Shown here piece by piece: positions 35,018 through 42,361 of a stretch of 54,906 nucleotides of DNA. Both the position numbers and the translations under genes were made by a program. Location: NCBI RefSeq assembly GCF_013116825.1, contig NZ_JABFNS010000053.1, positions 1-54,906 of the forward strand. Direction: 5' to 3'. Each line of letters opens with the position of its first letter. Positions within the stretch are counted from its first letter, which is position 1. The notes under the pieces were generated by a model. It saw nothing but the letters and a program-made list of their open reading frames with translations, ran no database searches and had not been told where the DNA came from. This DNA comes from Myxococcus xanthus. GTDB taxonomy: Bacteria; Myxococcota; Myxococcia; Myxococcales; Myxococcaceae.

Positions 35018-35045
35018 GAATCACCAGCGGTGGGTGGTGGTTCCT
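35016..35045 (+). terminator. Hairpin at the lptD stop codon
   Basis: Arms of 11 bases, AGGAATCACCA and TGGTGGTTCCT, pair fully in RNA if one U-G wobble is allowed, with an eight-base loop. The left arm begins inside the lptD stop codon. No T-run follows, so it may be a factor-dependent terminator, a stabilising 3' hairpin, or an operator for the XRE gene that starts 31 bases later. Confidence 0.5.
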
Positions 35046-35076
35046 CTAACCCCGAAACAGCCAGGAGAAGTACTTC

Positions 35077-35427
35077 GTGTCGGACCTCGGAAAACGAATT
35101 GGGCAGCGCATCCGCGAGCTTCGGACACAGCGGCCGGAGCGCTGGACGCAGGAAGAGCTCGCGGAGCGGGCGCAGATCAGTGTGTCGTTCCTTTCCATGA
35201 TCGAGCGTGGCGAGCGTGTCCCCCATGTGGAGACGCTGGCGGCCCTGGCCAACGCCCTGGGCGTGAGCCTGGGCGAGCTCTTCACGGGAACGGAGCAGAC
35301 CCTTGCTCAGACGGAGGACCTCCTGCGGCCCCTGTCTGACTTCGCGCGCGCCCGCGGCCTCACCGCCCGGGACGTGGACCGTCTGCTGGGCGTGGCCCGG
35401 GTGATGTTCAGCGGCACCGCCGCCTGA
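35077..35427 (+). CDS. Small XRE-family helix-turn-helix regulator
   Basis: 116 residues. An HTH_3 domain occupies residues 8-70: IGQRIRELRTQ, WTQEELAERAQISVSFLSMIERGERVP and ETLAALANALGVSLGELF. The 45 C-terminal residues form a short helical tail (DLLRPLSDFARARGLTARDVDRLL), possibly for dimerisation. GTG 35077 has AGGAGA nine bases upstream. It is 59 bases downstream of lptD and could be cotranscribed or read through; the hairpin between them may regulate this. Targets are unknown. Confidence 0.9.
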   Translation: MSDLGKRIGQRIRELRTQRPERWTQEELAERAQISVSFLSMIERGERVPHVETLAALANALGVSLGELFTGTEQTLAQTEDLLRPLSDFARARGLTARDVDRLLGVARVMFSGTAA

Positions 35428-35473
35428 CGTTGCCCCGTGGGATTCCAGGCCCTGGACGCAAGAGGGCGCCGGT

Positions 35474-35507
35474 CCACCTGTCCTGTCCTTGACTGGACGG
35501 TAGGTGG
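35474..35507. terminator. Imperfect inverted repeat after the XRE gene
   Basis: Arms CCACCT and AGGTGG, with inner arms GTCC and GGAC separated by small internal loops, surround TTGACT. It lies 46 bases after the XRE stop and could be a terminator or part of the lipoprotein gene's promoter (TTGACT is a good -35 but no -10 follows). Confidence 0.25.
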
Positions 35508-35587
35508 CCCGGGAAGATGAGGAAGATGCGCTGTGCGCTGCTCGCGTACAGCCCGCTTCCTTCATCGCCTTCAAGGAGTTTCCACTG

Positions 35588-37126
35588 ATGCGTCCGGGTC
35601 TGGCCCCGTGGGTGGCCTTCGCGAGCCTGCTGTTTGTCGCATGCTCGCCGTCGGCCCCCGCCACACTTGAATTCGTGGACCAGTCACCGGCTCAGCCGCG
35701 ACTGGGAGAAATCACCACGCTGCGCTTCCGCGCGGTGGACTCCCGAGGCCAGCCGCAGGCGGGTACGCCGGTGTCCTTCACGCTGGAGTCCCCCGTTCCG
35801 GGCGTCGAGCTGTCGCCCACGGAGGGTGTCACCAACACGGGTGACGGTATCGTGTCCGTGCAGATGACGGCGCGCGGCGGCCGGGTGGCCTCCGCCGTGG
35901 TCATCGCCACCGCCGGCACGGGTGCCGAGATGAAGCGAGCCGTCTCGCCGGTGGTCAGCTTCGCGGGCACCAACTCGAACTCGCGTCAGTTCACCTTCCA
36001 GTGTGGCTCGTTCTCGGGTGACGGCTCCGGTCTTCACCACGCCGTTGGCGCCTGGGACGAGACGCGCGCCCTCATCGCGGGCGTGAAGGTCCGGTGCATC
36101 GCCCACGTGGGCGATCGCAACGGTGACGGTGTGGTGGGCGCCCAGGTGTCCTTCCTCACGGAGGCGGGCACCATCGGTCCCAGCGCCGTGTCCGTCACCG
36201 ACGTGGTGGGCAACGCGGAGGTCCTCTACAAGACGTCCCTGCCGCTGCCGCAGGACGTGGAGCCGGGCATCTTCAGCTGGAACCCGCAGAAGGACGCGAC
36301 CCACACGGGCGAGTACTTGGCGCCGCTGTGGATGCACCCCTTCCTCTGGGACGAGAACCCCATTGCCGCCTACGGCAACGCCCCGCAGCCGCAGCAGGAC
36401 CGTCCGGAGCCGCGCCGCCCGGACCCCATCCGCCCCGGCATCGTCCTCAACCCGCGTGACAACCTGGTCTCGCTGATCGCCATCACCAGCGGTGAGGAGG
36501 CCTTCGACGACCTCAACAACAACGGCGCCTGGGACACGGGCGAGCCGTTCGAGGACCTGACCGAGCCCTTCGTCGACAACAACGACAACGGCACGTGGGA
36601 CCCGGGCGAGCGCTACGTGGACACCAACGGCGACGGTCGCTGGACGGGCAAGAATGGCCAGCACGACGCCAGCACGCTCATCTGGGTGCAGGAGCGCATC
36701 CTCTGGACGGGCATGCCCCACGCGCTGGACAAGGACCAGACGCAGCGGCAGCTCGACCCGCCGCCCAACGCGCCGCCGCCGCTCATCAACCACTTCGGTG
36801 GCATCTCGATTTCATTCATCGTCTCGGACCCCTGGTACAACCGCATGGCCCAGAACAGCGGCAATGACGGTTGCAGTGGCGGCGCGTCCGGCCCCGTCAC
36901 GGTGTCCCCGGCCAACACGGGCATCGCGCTGACCTACCCGTCCTTCAACTTCGAGACGTACCTGGTCAGCGATGCGCACGAGCCGCCCGCCGAAGGCCCC
37001 CCGCCGCCGGTCTTCAACCCCCCGGTTGATTGGAGGGTGACGCCCATCTGCAAGTACACGGCGGCACAGCTGGAGGGCCACGAGGCCATCGTCCAGGGAC
37101 CCATCGTGCGGGGCACGGTGGAGTAG
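35588..37126 (+). CDS. Ig-like lipoprotein with calcium-loop-like repeats, unknown function
   Basis: 512 residues. The signal ends in the lipobox LLFVAC, so the protein should be lipid-anchored in the envelope. Residues about 30-120 and 135-235 look like bacterial Ig-like (invasin/Big_1-type) domains: TLRFRAVDSRGQPQAGTPVSFTLE, and GDRNGDGVVGAQVSFLTE, with each G-rich turn separating beta strands. Residues 307-360 carry four loops rich in Asp, Asn and Gly (DLNNNGAWDTGE, DNNDNGTWDPGE, DTNGDGRW) resembling calcium-binding loops of thrombospondin type 3 and dockerin. ATG 35588 was chosen over an upstream in-frame ATG because AAGGAG precedes it and the signal peptide starts there. Function not known; adhesion is a guess. 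Confidence 0.78.
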   Translation: MRPGLAPWVAFASLLFVACSPSAPATLEFVDQSPAQPRLGEITTLRFRAVDSRGQPQAGTPVSFTLESPVPGVELSPTEGVTNTGDGIVSVQMTARGGRVASAVVIATAGTGAEMKRAVSPVVSFAGTNSNSRQFTFQCGSFSGDGSGLHHAVGAWDETRALIAGVKVRCIAHVGDRNGDGVVGAQVSFLTEAGTIGPSAVSVTDVVGNAEVLYKTSLPLPQDVEPGIFSWNPQKDATHTGEYLAPLWMHPFLWDENPIAAYGNAPQPQQDRPEPRRPDPIRPGIVLNPRDNLVSLIAITSGEEAFDDLNNNGAWDTGEPFEDLTEPFVDNNDNGTWDPGERYVDTNGDGRWTGKNGQHDASTLIWVQERILWTGMPHALDKDQTQRQLDPPPNAPPPLINHFGGISISFIVSDPWYNRMAQNSGNDGCSGGASGPVTVSPANTGIALTYPSFNFETYLVSDAHEPPAEGPPPPVFNPPVDWRVTPICKYTAAQLEGHEAIVQGPIVRGTVE

Positions 37127-37142
37127 TCTCCGTCGTTTCGCC

Positions 37143-37180
37143 GGGCGGGCCCACGAAGGCATTGACCCCAGGGCCCGCCC
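37143..37180. terminator. 10-bp perfect inverted repeat before the TetR gene
   Basis: Arms GGGCGGGCCC (37143-37152) and GGGCCCGCCC (37171-37180) pair completely across an 18-base loop that includes TTGACC. It can end the lipoprotein transcript as a factor-dependent hairpin, and it overlaps the candidate promoter of the TetR gene, so it may also act as an operator. Confidence 0.5.
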
Positions 37181-37190
37181 TCCGTAGGTT
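37162..37190 (+). promoter_or_regulatory. Candidate promoter of the TetR gene
   Basis: TTGACC (37162-37167), a 17-base spacer, TAGGTT (37185-37190). The right arm of the inverted repeat fills most of the spacer, where TetR proteins often sit on their own promoters. Transcription would start near 37197, 38 bases before GTG 37235. Confidence 0.45.
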
Positions 37191-37234
37191 CTCCGCTGGT
37201 TGACTGGCGAATCACCCGCCGGTGGAGGACAACC

Positions 37235-37936
37235 GTGGGTCAGCAGAGCAAGCCGGCGGCGGAGAGTGGCACGCGCGAAAGCGAGCGCCGCCGCACCATC
37301 CTCCGCGCGGCCATCGACGTGTTCGCGCGCAAGGGCTACCACGGCTGCCGCATCGCGGACGTGGCGAAGGAGGCCGGCGTCGCGTACGGGCTCGTCTACC
37401 ACTACTTCAAGAACAAGGATGAGCTGCTCGAGACGGTGTTCGACACCGGCTGGAGCGGCTTCGTCACGCGCGTGCGCGCGGTGGTGGAGGGCGAAGGCCC
37501 GCTGGCGGAGAAGGTCCGCGGCATCGTCGAGGTGGCCTTCGAGGCCTACCGGGTGGATCCGCGCGCGGTGAAGGTGCTCATCCTGGAGATTGCGCGCAGC
37601 CCGGCGGGCTCGCGCATCAACCGGCAGACGGCCTTCGTGGATGCCATCCGGCTCAGCTCGGCGCTCTTCAACGCCGCGCAGGAGCGGGGCGAACTGCGGC
37701 CGGGGTTGGATCCGCACCTGGCCTCCGCGCTCCTCTTCGGCAACATCGAGATGGCGCTCACCGCCTTCGTCGTGGGGTTGGCTGACGCGCGCGACCCCGA
37801 CGCGCTGGAGCGGGCGAAGTCGCAGATTGCCGACTCCTTCCTTTACGGCGTCCTCACGGGGGCCCAGGCAGCGGAGACGTCCGAATGGAAGCCGGAGAAG
37901 TCCGCTACGAAGTCCAAGGCGCCCAAGCGCTCCTGA
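37235..37936 (+). CDS. TetR-family transcription regulator
   Basis: 233 residues. The HTH runs through TILRAAIDVFARKGYHGCRIADVAKEAGVAYGLVYHYFKNKDELL, with the aromatic YHYFKNKDEL typical of the TetR DNA-binding head. The rest (about 70-205) is a helical ligand-binding domain like that of FadR-type acyl-CoA-responsive TetR proteins. The tail is Lys/Ser-rich (PEKSATKSKAPKRS) and is read in the 52-base overlap with the next gene. The neighbour is an enoyl-CoA hydratase homologue, so a fatty-acid ligand is likely (inference). Start GTG 37235. Confidence 0.92.
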   Translation: MGQQSKPAAESGTRESERRRTILRAAIDVFARKGYHGCRIADVAKEAGVAYGLVYHYFKNKDELLETVFDTGWSGFVTRVRAVVEGEGPLAEKVRGIVEVAFEAYRVDPRAVKVLILEIARSPAGSRINRQTAFVDAIRLSSALFNAAQERGELRPGLDPHLASALLFGNIEMALTAFVVGLADARDPDALERAKSQIADSFLYGVLTGAQAAETSEWKPEKSATKSKAPKRS

Positions 37937-38667
37937 CCATTGACCGGCCCAGGGCTCGCAACGCCTTGTCCCCCGGGGTGGTGCGCGAGCTGATGGCCGC
38001 GCTGGAGCGGGCCGACTCCGACACCTCGGCGCGCGTGGTGGTGCTGACGGGCGCCGGTGAGAAGGTCTTCTGCGCGGGCGGGGACCTGGGAACCATGGCC
38101 GGTGACGAGGGCTTCCTGTCCACGCACGAGGGCCGCCGTTCCTATGGGCGGCTGCTGGCGCGCTTCCAGGAGCTGCGCAAGCCCACCGTGGCGCGCGTCA
38201 ACGGGCACGCGCTGGCGGGTGGCCTGGGGCTGGTGCTCGCGTGTGACCTGGCCGTCGCCGTGGAGGGCGCGGACCTGGGCACGCCCGAAATCGACGTGGG
38301 CCTCTTCCCGATGATGATGATGGCGCTGCTCCAGCGTCACCTGGGCCGCAAGCGTGCGCTGGAGCTGGTGCTCACCGGAGACCGGCTGCCCGCGCGCGAG
38401 GCGCTGACGTTGGGGCTGCTCAACCGCGTGGTGCCGGCCGCGGAGCTGGACGCCGCGGTGGGCACGCTCGCGGGAAAGCTGGCGGGAAAGAGCCAGGCGG
38501 TGCTGGCGTTGGGGCGCCGTGCCTTCTTCACCGCCGAGGACCTGCCGCTGCCCGCCGCGCTGGAGTACCTGGCCTCGCAGCTGTCGCTGAACGTGCTGGC
38601 GGACGACGCGGGGGAGGGCATCTCCGCGTTCCTGGAGAAGCGTCCCCCAAAGTGGAACGACCGCTGA
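37885..38667 (+). CDS. Enoyl-CoA hydratase/isomerase family protein
   Basis: 260 residues, the standard size. Oxyanion-hole motifs KVFCAGGDLGTMAG and NGHALAGGLGLVLACDLA, then LGTPEIDVGLFPMMMMALL in the position of the catalytic acids and GDRLPAREALTLGLLNRVV. Expected to be a cytoplasmic beta-oxidation or related CoA enzyme; hydratase and isomerase cannot be told apart from sequence. ATG 37885 lies 52 bases inside the TetR gene in a different frame; the family N-terminus (VQGAQALLTIDRPRARNALS) begins within that overlap, so it is real. TetR and hydratase are cotranscribed. Confidence 0.92.
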   Translation: MEAGEVRYEVQGAQALLTIDRPRARNALSPGVVRELMAALERADSDTSARVVVLTGAGEKVFCAGGDLGTMAGDEGFLSTHEGRRSYGRLLARFQELRKPTVARVNGHALAGGLGLVLACDLAVAVEGADLGTPEIDVGLFPMMMMALLQRHLGRKRALELVLTGDRLPAREALTLGLLNRVVPAAELDAAVGTLAGKLAGKSQAVLALGRRAFFTAEDLPLPAALEYLASQLSLNVLADDAGEGISAFLEKRPPKWNDR

Positions 38668-38673
38668 CGCCGG

Positions 38674-39663
38674 TTACTGCGTGCCCATCTCGGCGTTGCC
38701 GCCCCGGGCGACGCTGGCCGGCAGGTGCGGGAAGAAGTCCAGCTTCAGCAGGCGCTCTCCGTCCACCCACAGCCCGTCCACCTTCACGCCCCAGTGCAGG
38801 TGCGGGCCGGTGACGCGGCCGGTGCTGCCCACCTTGCCCAACAGCTGGCCTTGCTTCACCCGGGTGCCCGTCTTCACGTCGATGCGGGACAGGTGGAAGT
38901 ACGCCGTGTAGAGCCCCGCGCCGTGGTGCACCAGCACGGTGTTGCCCGCCGCGTAGTTGTCGCGCGCCATCACCACCGTGCCGTCGTTGGCGGCCTGCAC
39001 GGGCGTGCCCGGGTCCCCGTCGATGTCCACGCCGAAGTGCTGACTGGACAGCTTTCCGTTGAAGGTGCGGCGGTCGCCGAAGGGCGCGGTGATGCGGTCC
39101 GCCCTCGGCCACGCGAAGTTCTGCGCGAAGTGCGGCGCGCTGAACTCCTGGGCGAAGGCTTCAGCGAAGGCGCGGCGGTCCGCGGCCATGCGCTTGCGCA
39201 CCGACGCGGGCGGCTTCACGTACTTGCCGGCCACGCGCAGCTCGCGAGACGGGTAGCCGGACTCCACGACGTCCAGCGTGCCCGTCAGCTCCACCTGCGG
39301 CGCGCCCGGCGTGACGGGGCCCATGGCCGTCACCTGCGCCGCGCCGGGCGCCATCTCCACCGGCAGGCCGGCGACGGCCAGATAGCCATCACCCCAGGGG
39401 AAGAAGCGCAGCGCGCGTCCAGCGAGCGTGCCGGTGGGAGGCGCCGTCATGCCGCTCACCGTCACCAGCACCGGGTCTCCCGGCTTGGCGGTGCCGGGCT
39501 GCAGCGTCAGCTGGGGAGGGGCCTCCAGGGAAGCGTCCTCGCTGGACGCGCGCACGGGGACCGAGGCGGTTCCGGCCGCACCGGCCTTCGCTCCAAGTGC
39601 GAGCAGGGCGAGGAGCAGGAAAGGGGACTTGGAATACTTCCGGCCGGGAGCGTGCGAAGCCAT
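38674..39663 (-). CDS. M23-family metallopeptidase (LytM-type cell-wall endopeptidase)
   Basis: 329 residues. A signal peptide with a basic N-region and LLLALLALGAKAGAAG is followed by a Pro/Gly-rich, beta-rich N-terminal domain (40-145), and a LytM domain (195-305). Zinc ligands His209 and Asp213 in QHFGVDIDG and His290 in PHLHWGVKV, plus His257 in AYFHLSR, are intact, so it should be an active glycyl-glycine or DAP endopeptidase acting on peptidoglycan in the periplasm. The N-terminal part is like that of a Ricin-free, Ig-like wall-binding fold; not recognised. It converges on the hydratase gene; the start ATG 39663 has a dyad upstream. Confidence 0.92.
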   Translation of the reverse strand: MASHAPGRKYSKSPFLLLALLALGAKAGAAGTASVPVRASSEDASLEAPPQLTLQPGTAKPGDPVLVTVSGMTAPPTGTLAGRALRFFPWGDGYLAVAGLPVEMAPGAAQVTAMGPVTPGAPQVELTGTLDVVESGYPSRELRVAGKYVKPPASVRKRMAADRRAFAEAFAQEFSAPHFAQNFAWPRADRITAPFGDRRTFNGKLSSQHFGVDIDGDPGTPVQAANDGTVVMARDNYAAGNTVLVHHGAGLYTAYFHLSRIDVKTGTRVKQGQLLGKVGSTGRVTGPHLHWGVKVDGLWVDGERLLKLDFFPHLPASVARGGNAEMGTQ

Positions 39664-39963
39664 GGGCCGTTTTTACACCACGTCGCGCGCAACTCTTCCC
39701 GGAGTGTGGTGTTGAGCCGCCGGACGCCTGCTCCGCCCCTTGAAAGCGCTCGGCCCGTCGCCTGGGTGGGATGATGGCCGCACGCCTCCTCTGCGCGGAG
39801 CCGACGCCAGAGGTTGTCGGTACTTGGACGACGCATCTCGTCCGCGCGTCGCTTGCCTGGCCGCAGGGCAGGCGGGCCACCAGGGCGCATCCCGTCAAGG
39901 CGTACCCGGGGGACTGGGGGCTTCCTAGCTTCTGAACGGACTCGTTGATTGGGAGATTCGCGG
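39664..39963. other. 300-base intergenic region between divergent genes
   Basis: Holds two inverted repeats. The first has arms ACACCAC (39675-39681) and GTGGTGT (39706-39712), directly upstream of the M23 start. The second has arms GGACGA and TCGTCC (39826-39843) with a six-base spacer. They may be regulator sites for the two divergent genes. A 54-codon frame from ATG 39771 is open but lacks recognisable content. Confidence 0.45.
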
Positions 39964-40488
39964 ATGCCTCGTCCCTATAGCTTTGACCACTACCAGGTTC
40001 CGAAGACGCTGCCGGCGCCGAAGCGAAGCCTGCGTCGGCAGGACAAGGCGCGGCTGGCCCACTCCAAGGCGCATCCCGGGGCCATGGAGAGCCACGAGGG
40101 CGTTCACTACGGCAAGCGCTTCGCGGAGACGGAAGAGCTCTACATCGCGCATCAGATGGAGGCGCAGTTGGAGGAACTGGCGCGGCCCGAGCCCGACGCC
40201 AAGTTCTCCCACGGTCCGGAGTTCAAGGCGGCACGTGGCGCGCCGAAGGGCAAGGCGCGCACGACCTCCGCGCCCGTCGTGGGAGGAACGGCGCCGATTG
40301 GCGCGCTGCCACCCACGCGCGAGCAACCGCCGCGCGGGCGGCTGCCAGAGATTCGCGACGAGGCGGAGCACCAGCTCCAGGCCCTGCGGGGGGGCCTGGG
40401 CGACGCCATCAAGGCCGTGTCCCGGCTCATCCTGCTGCCCGTCACGGTCGTCCGCATGGCCGCGGGCCGCATCCTTCCTCTGTCCTGA
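39964..40488 (+). CDS. Protein of unknown function, basic, with a C-terminal amphipathic helix
   Basis: 174 residues. The N-terminal half is rich in Lys, Arg, His and Pro; the middle (70-130) is low-complexity with Ala/Pro/Gly; the last 35 residues (IRDEAEHQLQALRGGLGDAIKAVSRLILLPVTVVRMAAG) form a helix with a hydrophobic end. No domain recognised. A coupling to the membrane through that hydrophobic tail is possible. ATG 39964 is preceded by GGGAGA; a TTG at 39949 in the same frame is weaker. It is followed after 17 bases by the EEP-family gene. Confidence 0.7.
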   Translation: MPRPYSFDHYQVPKTLPAPKRSLRRQDKARLAHSKAHPGAMESHEGVHYGKRFAETEELYIAHQMEAQLEELARPEPDAKFSHGPEFKAARGAPKGKARTTSAPVVGGTAPIGALPPTREQPPRGRLPEIRDEAEHQLQALRGGLGDAIKAVSRLILLPVTVVRMAAGRILPLS

Positions 40489-40505
40489 TTGGGTGAGCGG
40501 CGCGC

Positions 40506-41270
40506 GTGGAGCTGAGGCTCGTTTCGTACAACATCCATAGTGGTATCGGAACGGACGGCCGCTTCGACCTGGGCCGCGTGGGCGCGGTGCTCCGCGAAGT
40601 GGACGCGGACATCGTCGCGCTCCAGGAGGTAGGCGACTTTCGCGCGGTGACGCCTCGGGAGGACCAGCCCGAACACCTGGCGGACATGCTCGGGCTGCAC
40701 ATGGCCTTTGGTCCCAATGTCGTGCGCAACGGCCGGCGCTACGGCAACGCCATCCTGTCGCGGCTGCCCATCGTCAAGTCGAAGAACTACGACTTGAGCG
40801 TGGGCCGCCGCGAGCCTCGCGGTGCGCTGCGCTGCGACCTGGACATCGGGGGAGGGCTGCAGCTCCACGTCTTCTCCCTCCACCTGGGCCTGCGCCTGGG
40901 GGAGCGGCGCAGGCAGGAGGCGCTGCTGTTGTCCTCGGACATCCTCCGCGATGCCGCGCGGAAGGCCCCGTTGGTGGTGTGTGGAGATTTCAATTACTGG
41001 GGGAATGGCCCGGTGCCCTCGCTGGTGCGCCAGGCCATCCACGACGCGGCGCTGGAGCTCGGCGCGCCCGCTCGCACATATCCCACGCGCCTGCCCCTGC
41101 TGCGGCTGGACCGCATCTTCGTGGACGCGGGCGTGCGCCCACTGTCCATCCATCCTCACCGGACGGAGTTGAGCCGGGTGGCGTCTGATCACCTGCCCCT
41201 CGTGCTGCGCTTCGAGGCCCCCGTCGCCGTGGAGCCTTCCGTCTCTCCTCCTGTGCAGCTCATCGGGTAG
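40506..41270 (+). CDS. Endonuclease/exonuclease/phosphatase (EEP) family protein
   Basis: 254 residues. The EEP fold motifs are present: SYNIHSGIG at the start, ADIVALQEVG with the metal Glu, RYGNAILSR, the core VVCGDFNYWG (Asp, Asn), and the C-terminal DRIFVD ... VASDHLPLVLRF (Asp, His). The family includes DNA repair nucleases and phosphodiesterases of lipids and nucleotides; there is no signal peptide, so a cytoplasmic role is assumed. Start GTG 40506; a stop codon precedes it closely. Substrate not known. Confidence 0.88.
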   Translation: MELRLVSYNIHSGIGTDGRFDLGRVGAVLREVDADIVALQEVGDFRAVTPREDQPEHLADMLGLHMAFGPNVVRNGRRYGNAILSRLPIVKSKNYDLSVGRREPRGALRCDLDIGGGLQLHVFSLHLGLRLGERRRQEALLLSSDILRDAARKAPLVVCGDFNYWGNGPVPSLVRQAIHDAALELGAPARTYPTRLPLLRLDRIFVDAGVRPLSIHPHRTELSRVASDHLPLVLRFEAPVAVEPSVSPPVQLIG

Positions 41271-41344
41271 ACTGGGCGGATGGGCCGACGCGCGCGTTCA
41301 CTGGCCGACGCTTGCGTGCGCCGGACAAAAACTCCGTGACGTGG

Positions 41345-41373
41345 TTGTCGCGGAACAGGTGCATGCCTAGGTT
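41345..41373 (+). promoter_or_regulatory. Candidate promoter of the small membrane-protein operon
   Basis: TTGTCG (41345-41350), a 17-base spacer, TAGGTT (41368-41373), the same -10 as the TetR candidate promoter. The spacer holds GGAAC, which is also an ECF-type -35 start. Transcription would begin near 41380, 35 bases before the first gene. Confidence 0.4.
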
Positions 41374-41414
41374 GGCCCGCACCTGAGAGGCCGTATGCGT
41401 CGGCCGGAGAGCGC

Positions 41415-41876
41415 ATGCACGTGGGAAGTGAACAGGCAGAGCGCGGGATTTCCGCGCTCGTCGGGCGCATGGCCGACGGCTTCAGCCGGCTGGTGACCCA
41501 GCACCTGCAGCTGGCGCGCATGGAGCTGGCCGAGGACGTCAAGGCCACGGGCCTGGACGTGGCGATGATCGTGGCCTTCGTGCCCTTCATCCTCGTGGGT
41601 TATGGCTTCGTGTGCGCGGCGTTGGCGGCGTGGCTGTCCACGTGGTTGGGATGGTCCGGGGCGCTGGCTGGAATCGGCCTGCTGAATCTGGTGGGAGGCG
41701 CGGGCGGCGCGATGTGGGCGGTGAACCGGCTGAAGGCGCGCCGGATGATGGACGATACGTCGCAGGAGCTCTCGCTCAGCGTGGCCGCGCTCACCAACGC
41801 CGCCCCCAGCGCATCCGTGAACGCGCTCCAGGGGACGAACCGTGAACTCTTCAAGGAGCCCCCGCATGGCCGGTAG
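41415..41876 (+). CDS. Phage-holin-like membrane protein (DUF1469)
   Basis: 153 residues. An N-terminal amphipathic helix (GISALVGRMADGFSRLVTQHLQLARMELAEDVKA) and two spans (about 48-70 and 74-100, with FVPFILVGYGFVCAALAAWL) match the holin-superfamily 3_6/DUF1469 pattern found in many non-phage envelope operons. It is not a lysis cassette here: no endolysin or phage gene is close. First gene of five small consecutive membrane genes. It ends overlapping the next start, whose AAGGAG lies within this gene. Confidence 0.82.
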   Translation: MHVGSEQAERGISALVGRMADGFSRLVTQHLQLARMELAEDVKATGLDVAMIVAFVPFILVGYGFVCAALAAWLSTWLGWSGALAGIGLLNLVGGAGGAMWAVNRLKARRMMDDTSQELSLSVAALTNAAPSASVNALQGTNRELFKEPPHGR

Positions 41877-42087
41877 CAATGGACAGCCCAAGGCCTACAG
41901 CCCCCGCAGCAGCGCGGACCTGCGTGCCGAAATCGAGCGCACGCGCGCCGAGCTGGCCACGTCCGTGAGTGCCCTTCGCGAAGAAGTGGCCGTGGCCGCC
42001 GACTGGCGCCAGTGGGTGAGCCGCAATCCCTACGCGTGTGTAGGCGCGGCGTTCGTGGTGGGCTTCTGGTTGGGCTCGCGCGACTGA
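41866..42087 (+). CDS. DUF3618-family single-span membrane protein
   Basis: 73 residues. The helix ADLRAEIERTRAELATSVSALREEV is the DUF3618 signature, and a C-terminal membrane span (ACVGAAFVVGFWLG) follows. ATG 41866 has AAGGAG seven bases upstream and starts 11 bases before the previous gene's stop. DUF3618 with DUF1469 and YtxH is a recurrent set in actinobacteria and proteobacteria, of unproven envelope function. Confidence 0.85.
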   Translation: MAGSNGQPKAYSPRSSADLRAEIERTRAELATSVSALREEVAVAADWRQWVSRNPYACVGAAFVVGFWLGSRD

Positions 42088-42125
42088 CGACTGCCGTAGT
42101 ACCCCCAATTGAGGAGATGGCTTCG

Positions 42126-42326
42126 ATGGAGATGAATCCGCAGCAGATGGCCGACAAGGCGCGTGAGCTTCAGGACCGCGTGGTGCCGCAGATTGACGAG
42201 GCCCGTCAGAACATCGTGGACCTGAACAACCGCGTGGTGAGCTTCATCCGCGCCAATCCCGGCACGTGCCTGCTGGGCGCCGTGGCCGTGGGTTTCCTCG
42301 TCGGCCGCATTGCCTCGCGCCGCTGA
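42126..42326 (+). CDS. DUF883-like (ElaB/YqjD-type) membrane protein
   Basis: 66 residues. A charged helix (QQMADKARELQDRVVPQIDEARQNI) and a C-terminal single span ending in Arg-Arg (GTCLLGAVAVGFLVGRIASRR), the layout of ElaB/YqjD proteins that tether ribosomes or mark the membrane in stressed E. coli. ATG 42126 was chosen for the GAGGAG nine bases upstream; an ATG at 42117 is too close to it. Third gene in the set. Confidence 0.8.
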   Translation: MEMNPQQMADKARELQDRVVPQIDEARQNIVDLNNRVVSFIRANPGTCLLGAVAVGFLVGRIASRR

Positions 42327-42361
42327 AGACGCGCGCTGGAACCACACGAGAGGGTGAACGC

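Noticed and set aside
35474-35507. TTGACT as a -35 for the lipoprotein gene
   Set aside because: No acceptable -10 follows at 16-18 bases; only the inverted repeat is retained, at low confidence.
39771-39935. 54-codon frame upstream of the unknown basic protein gene
   Set aside because: No ribosome site, no known domain and unremarkable codon use; left as part of the intergenic region.
41415-41876. Holin-like gene as evidence of a prophage lysis cassette
   Set aside because: No endolysin, spanin, integrase or structural phage genes nearby; DUF1469 is common in non-phage envelope operons.
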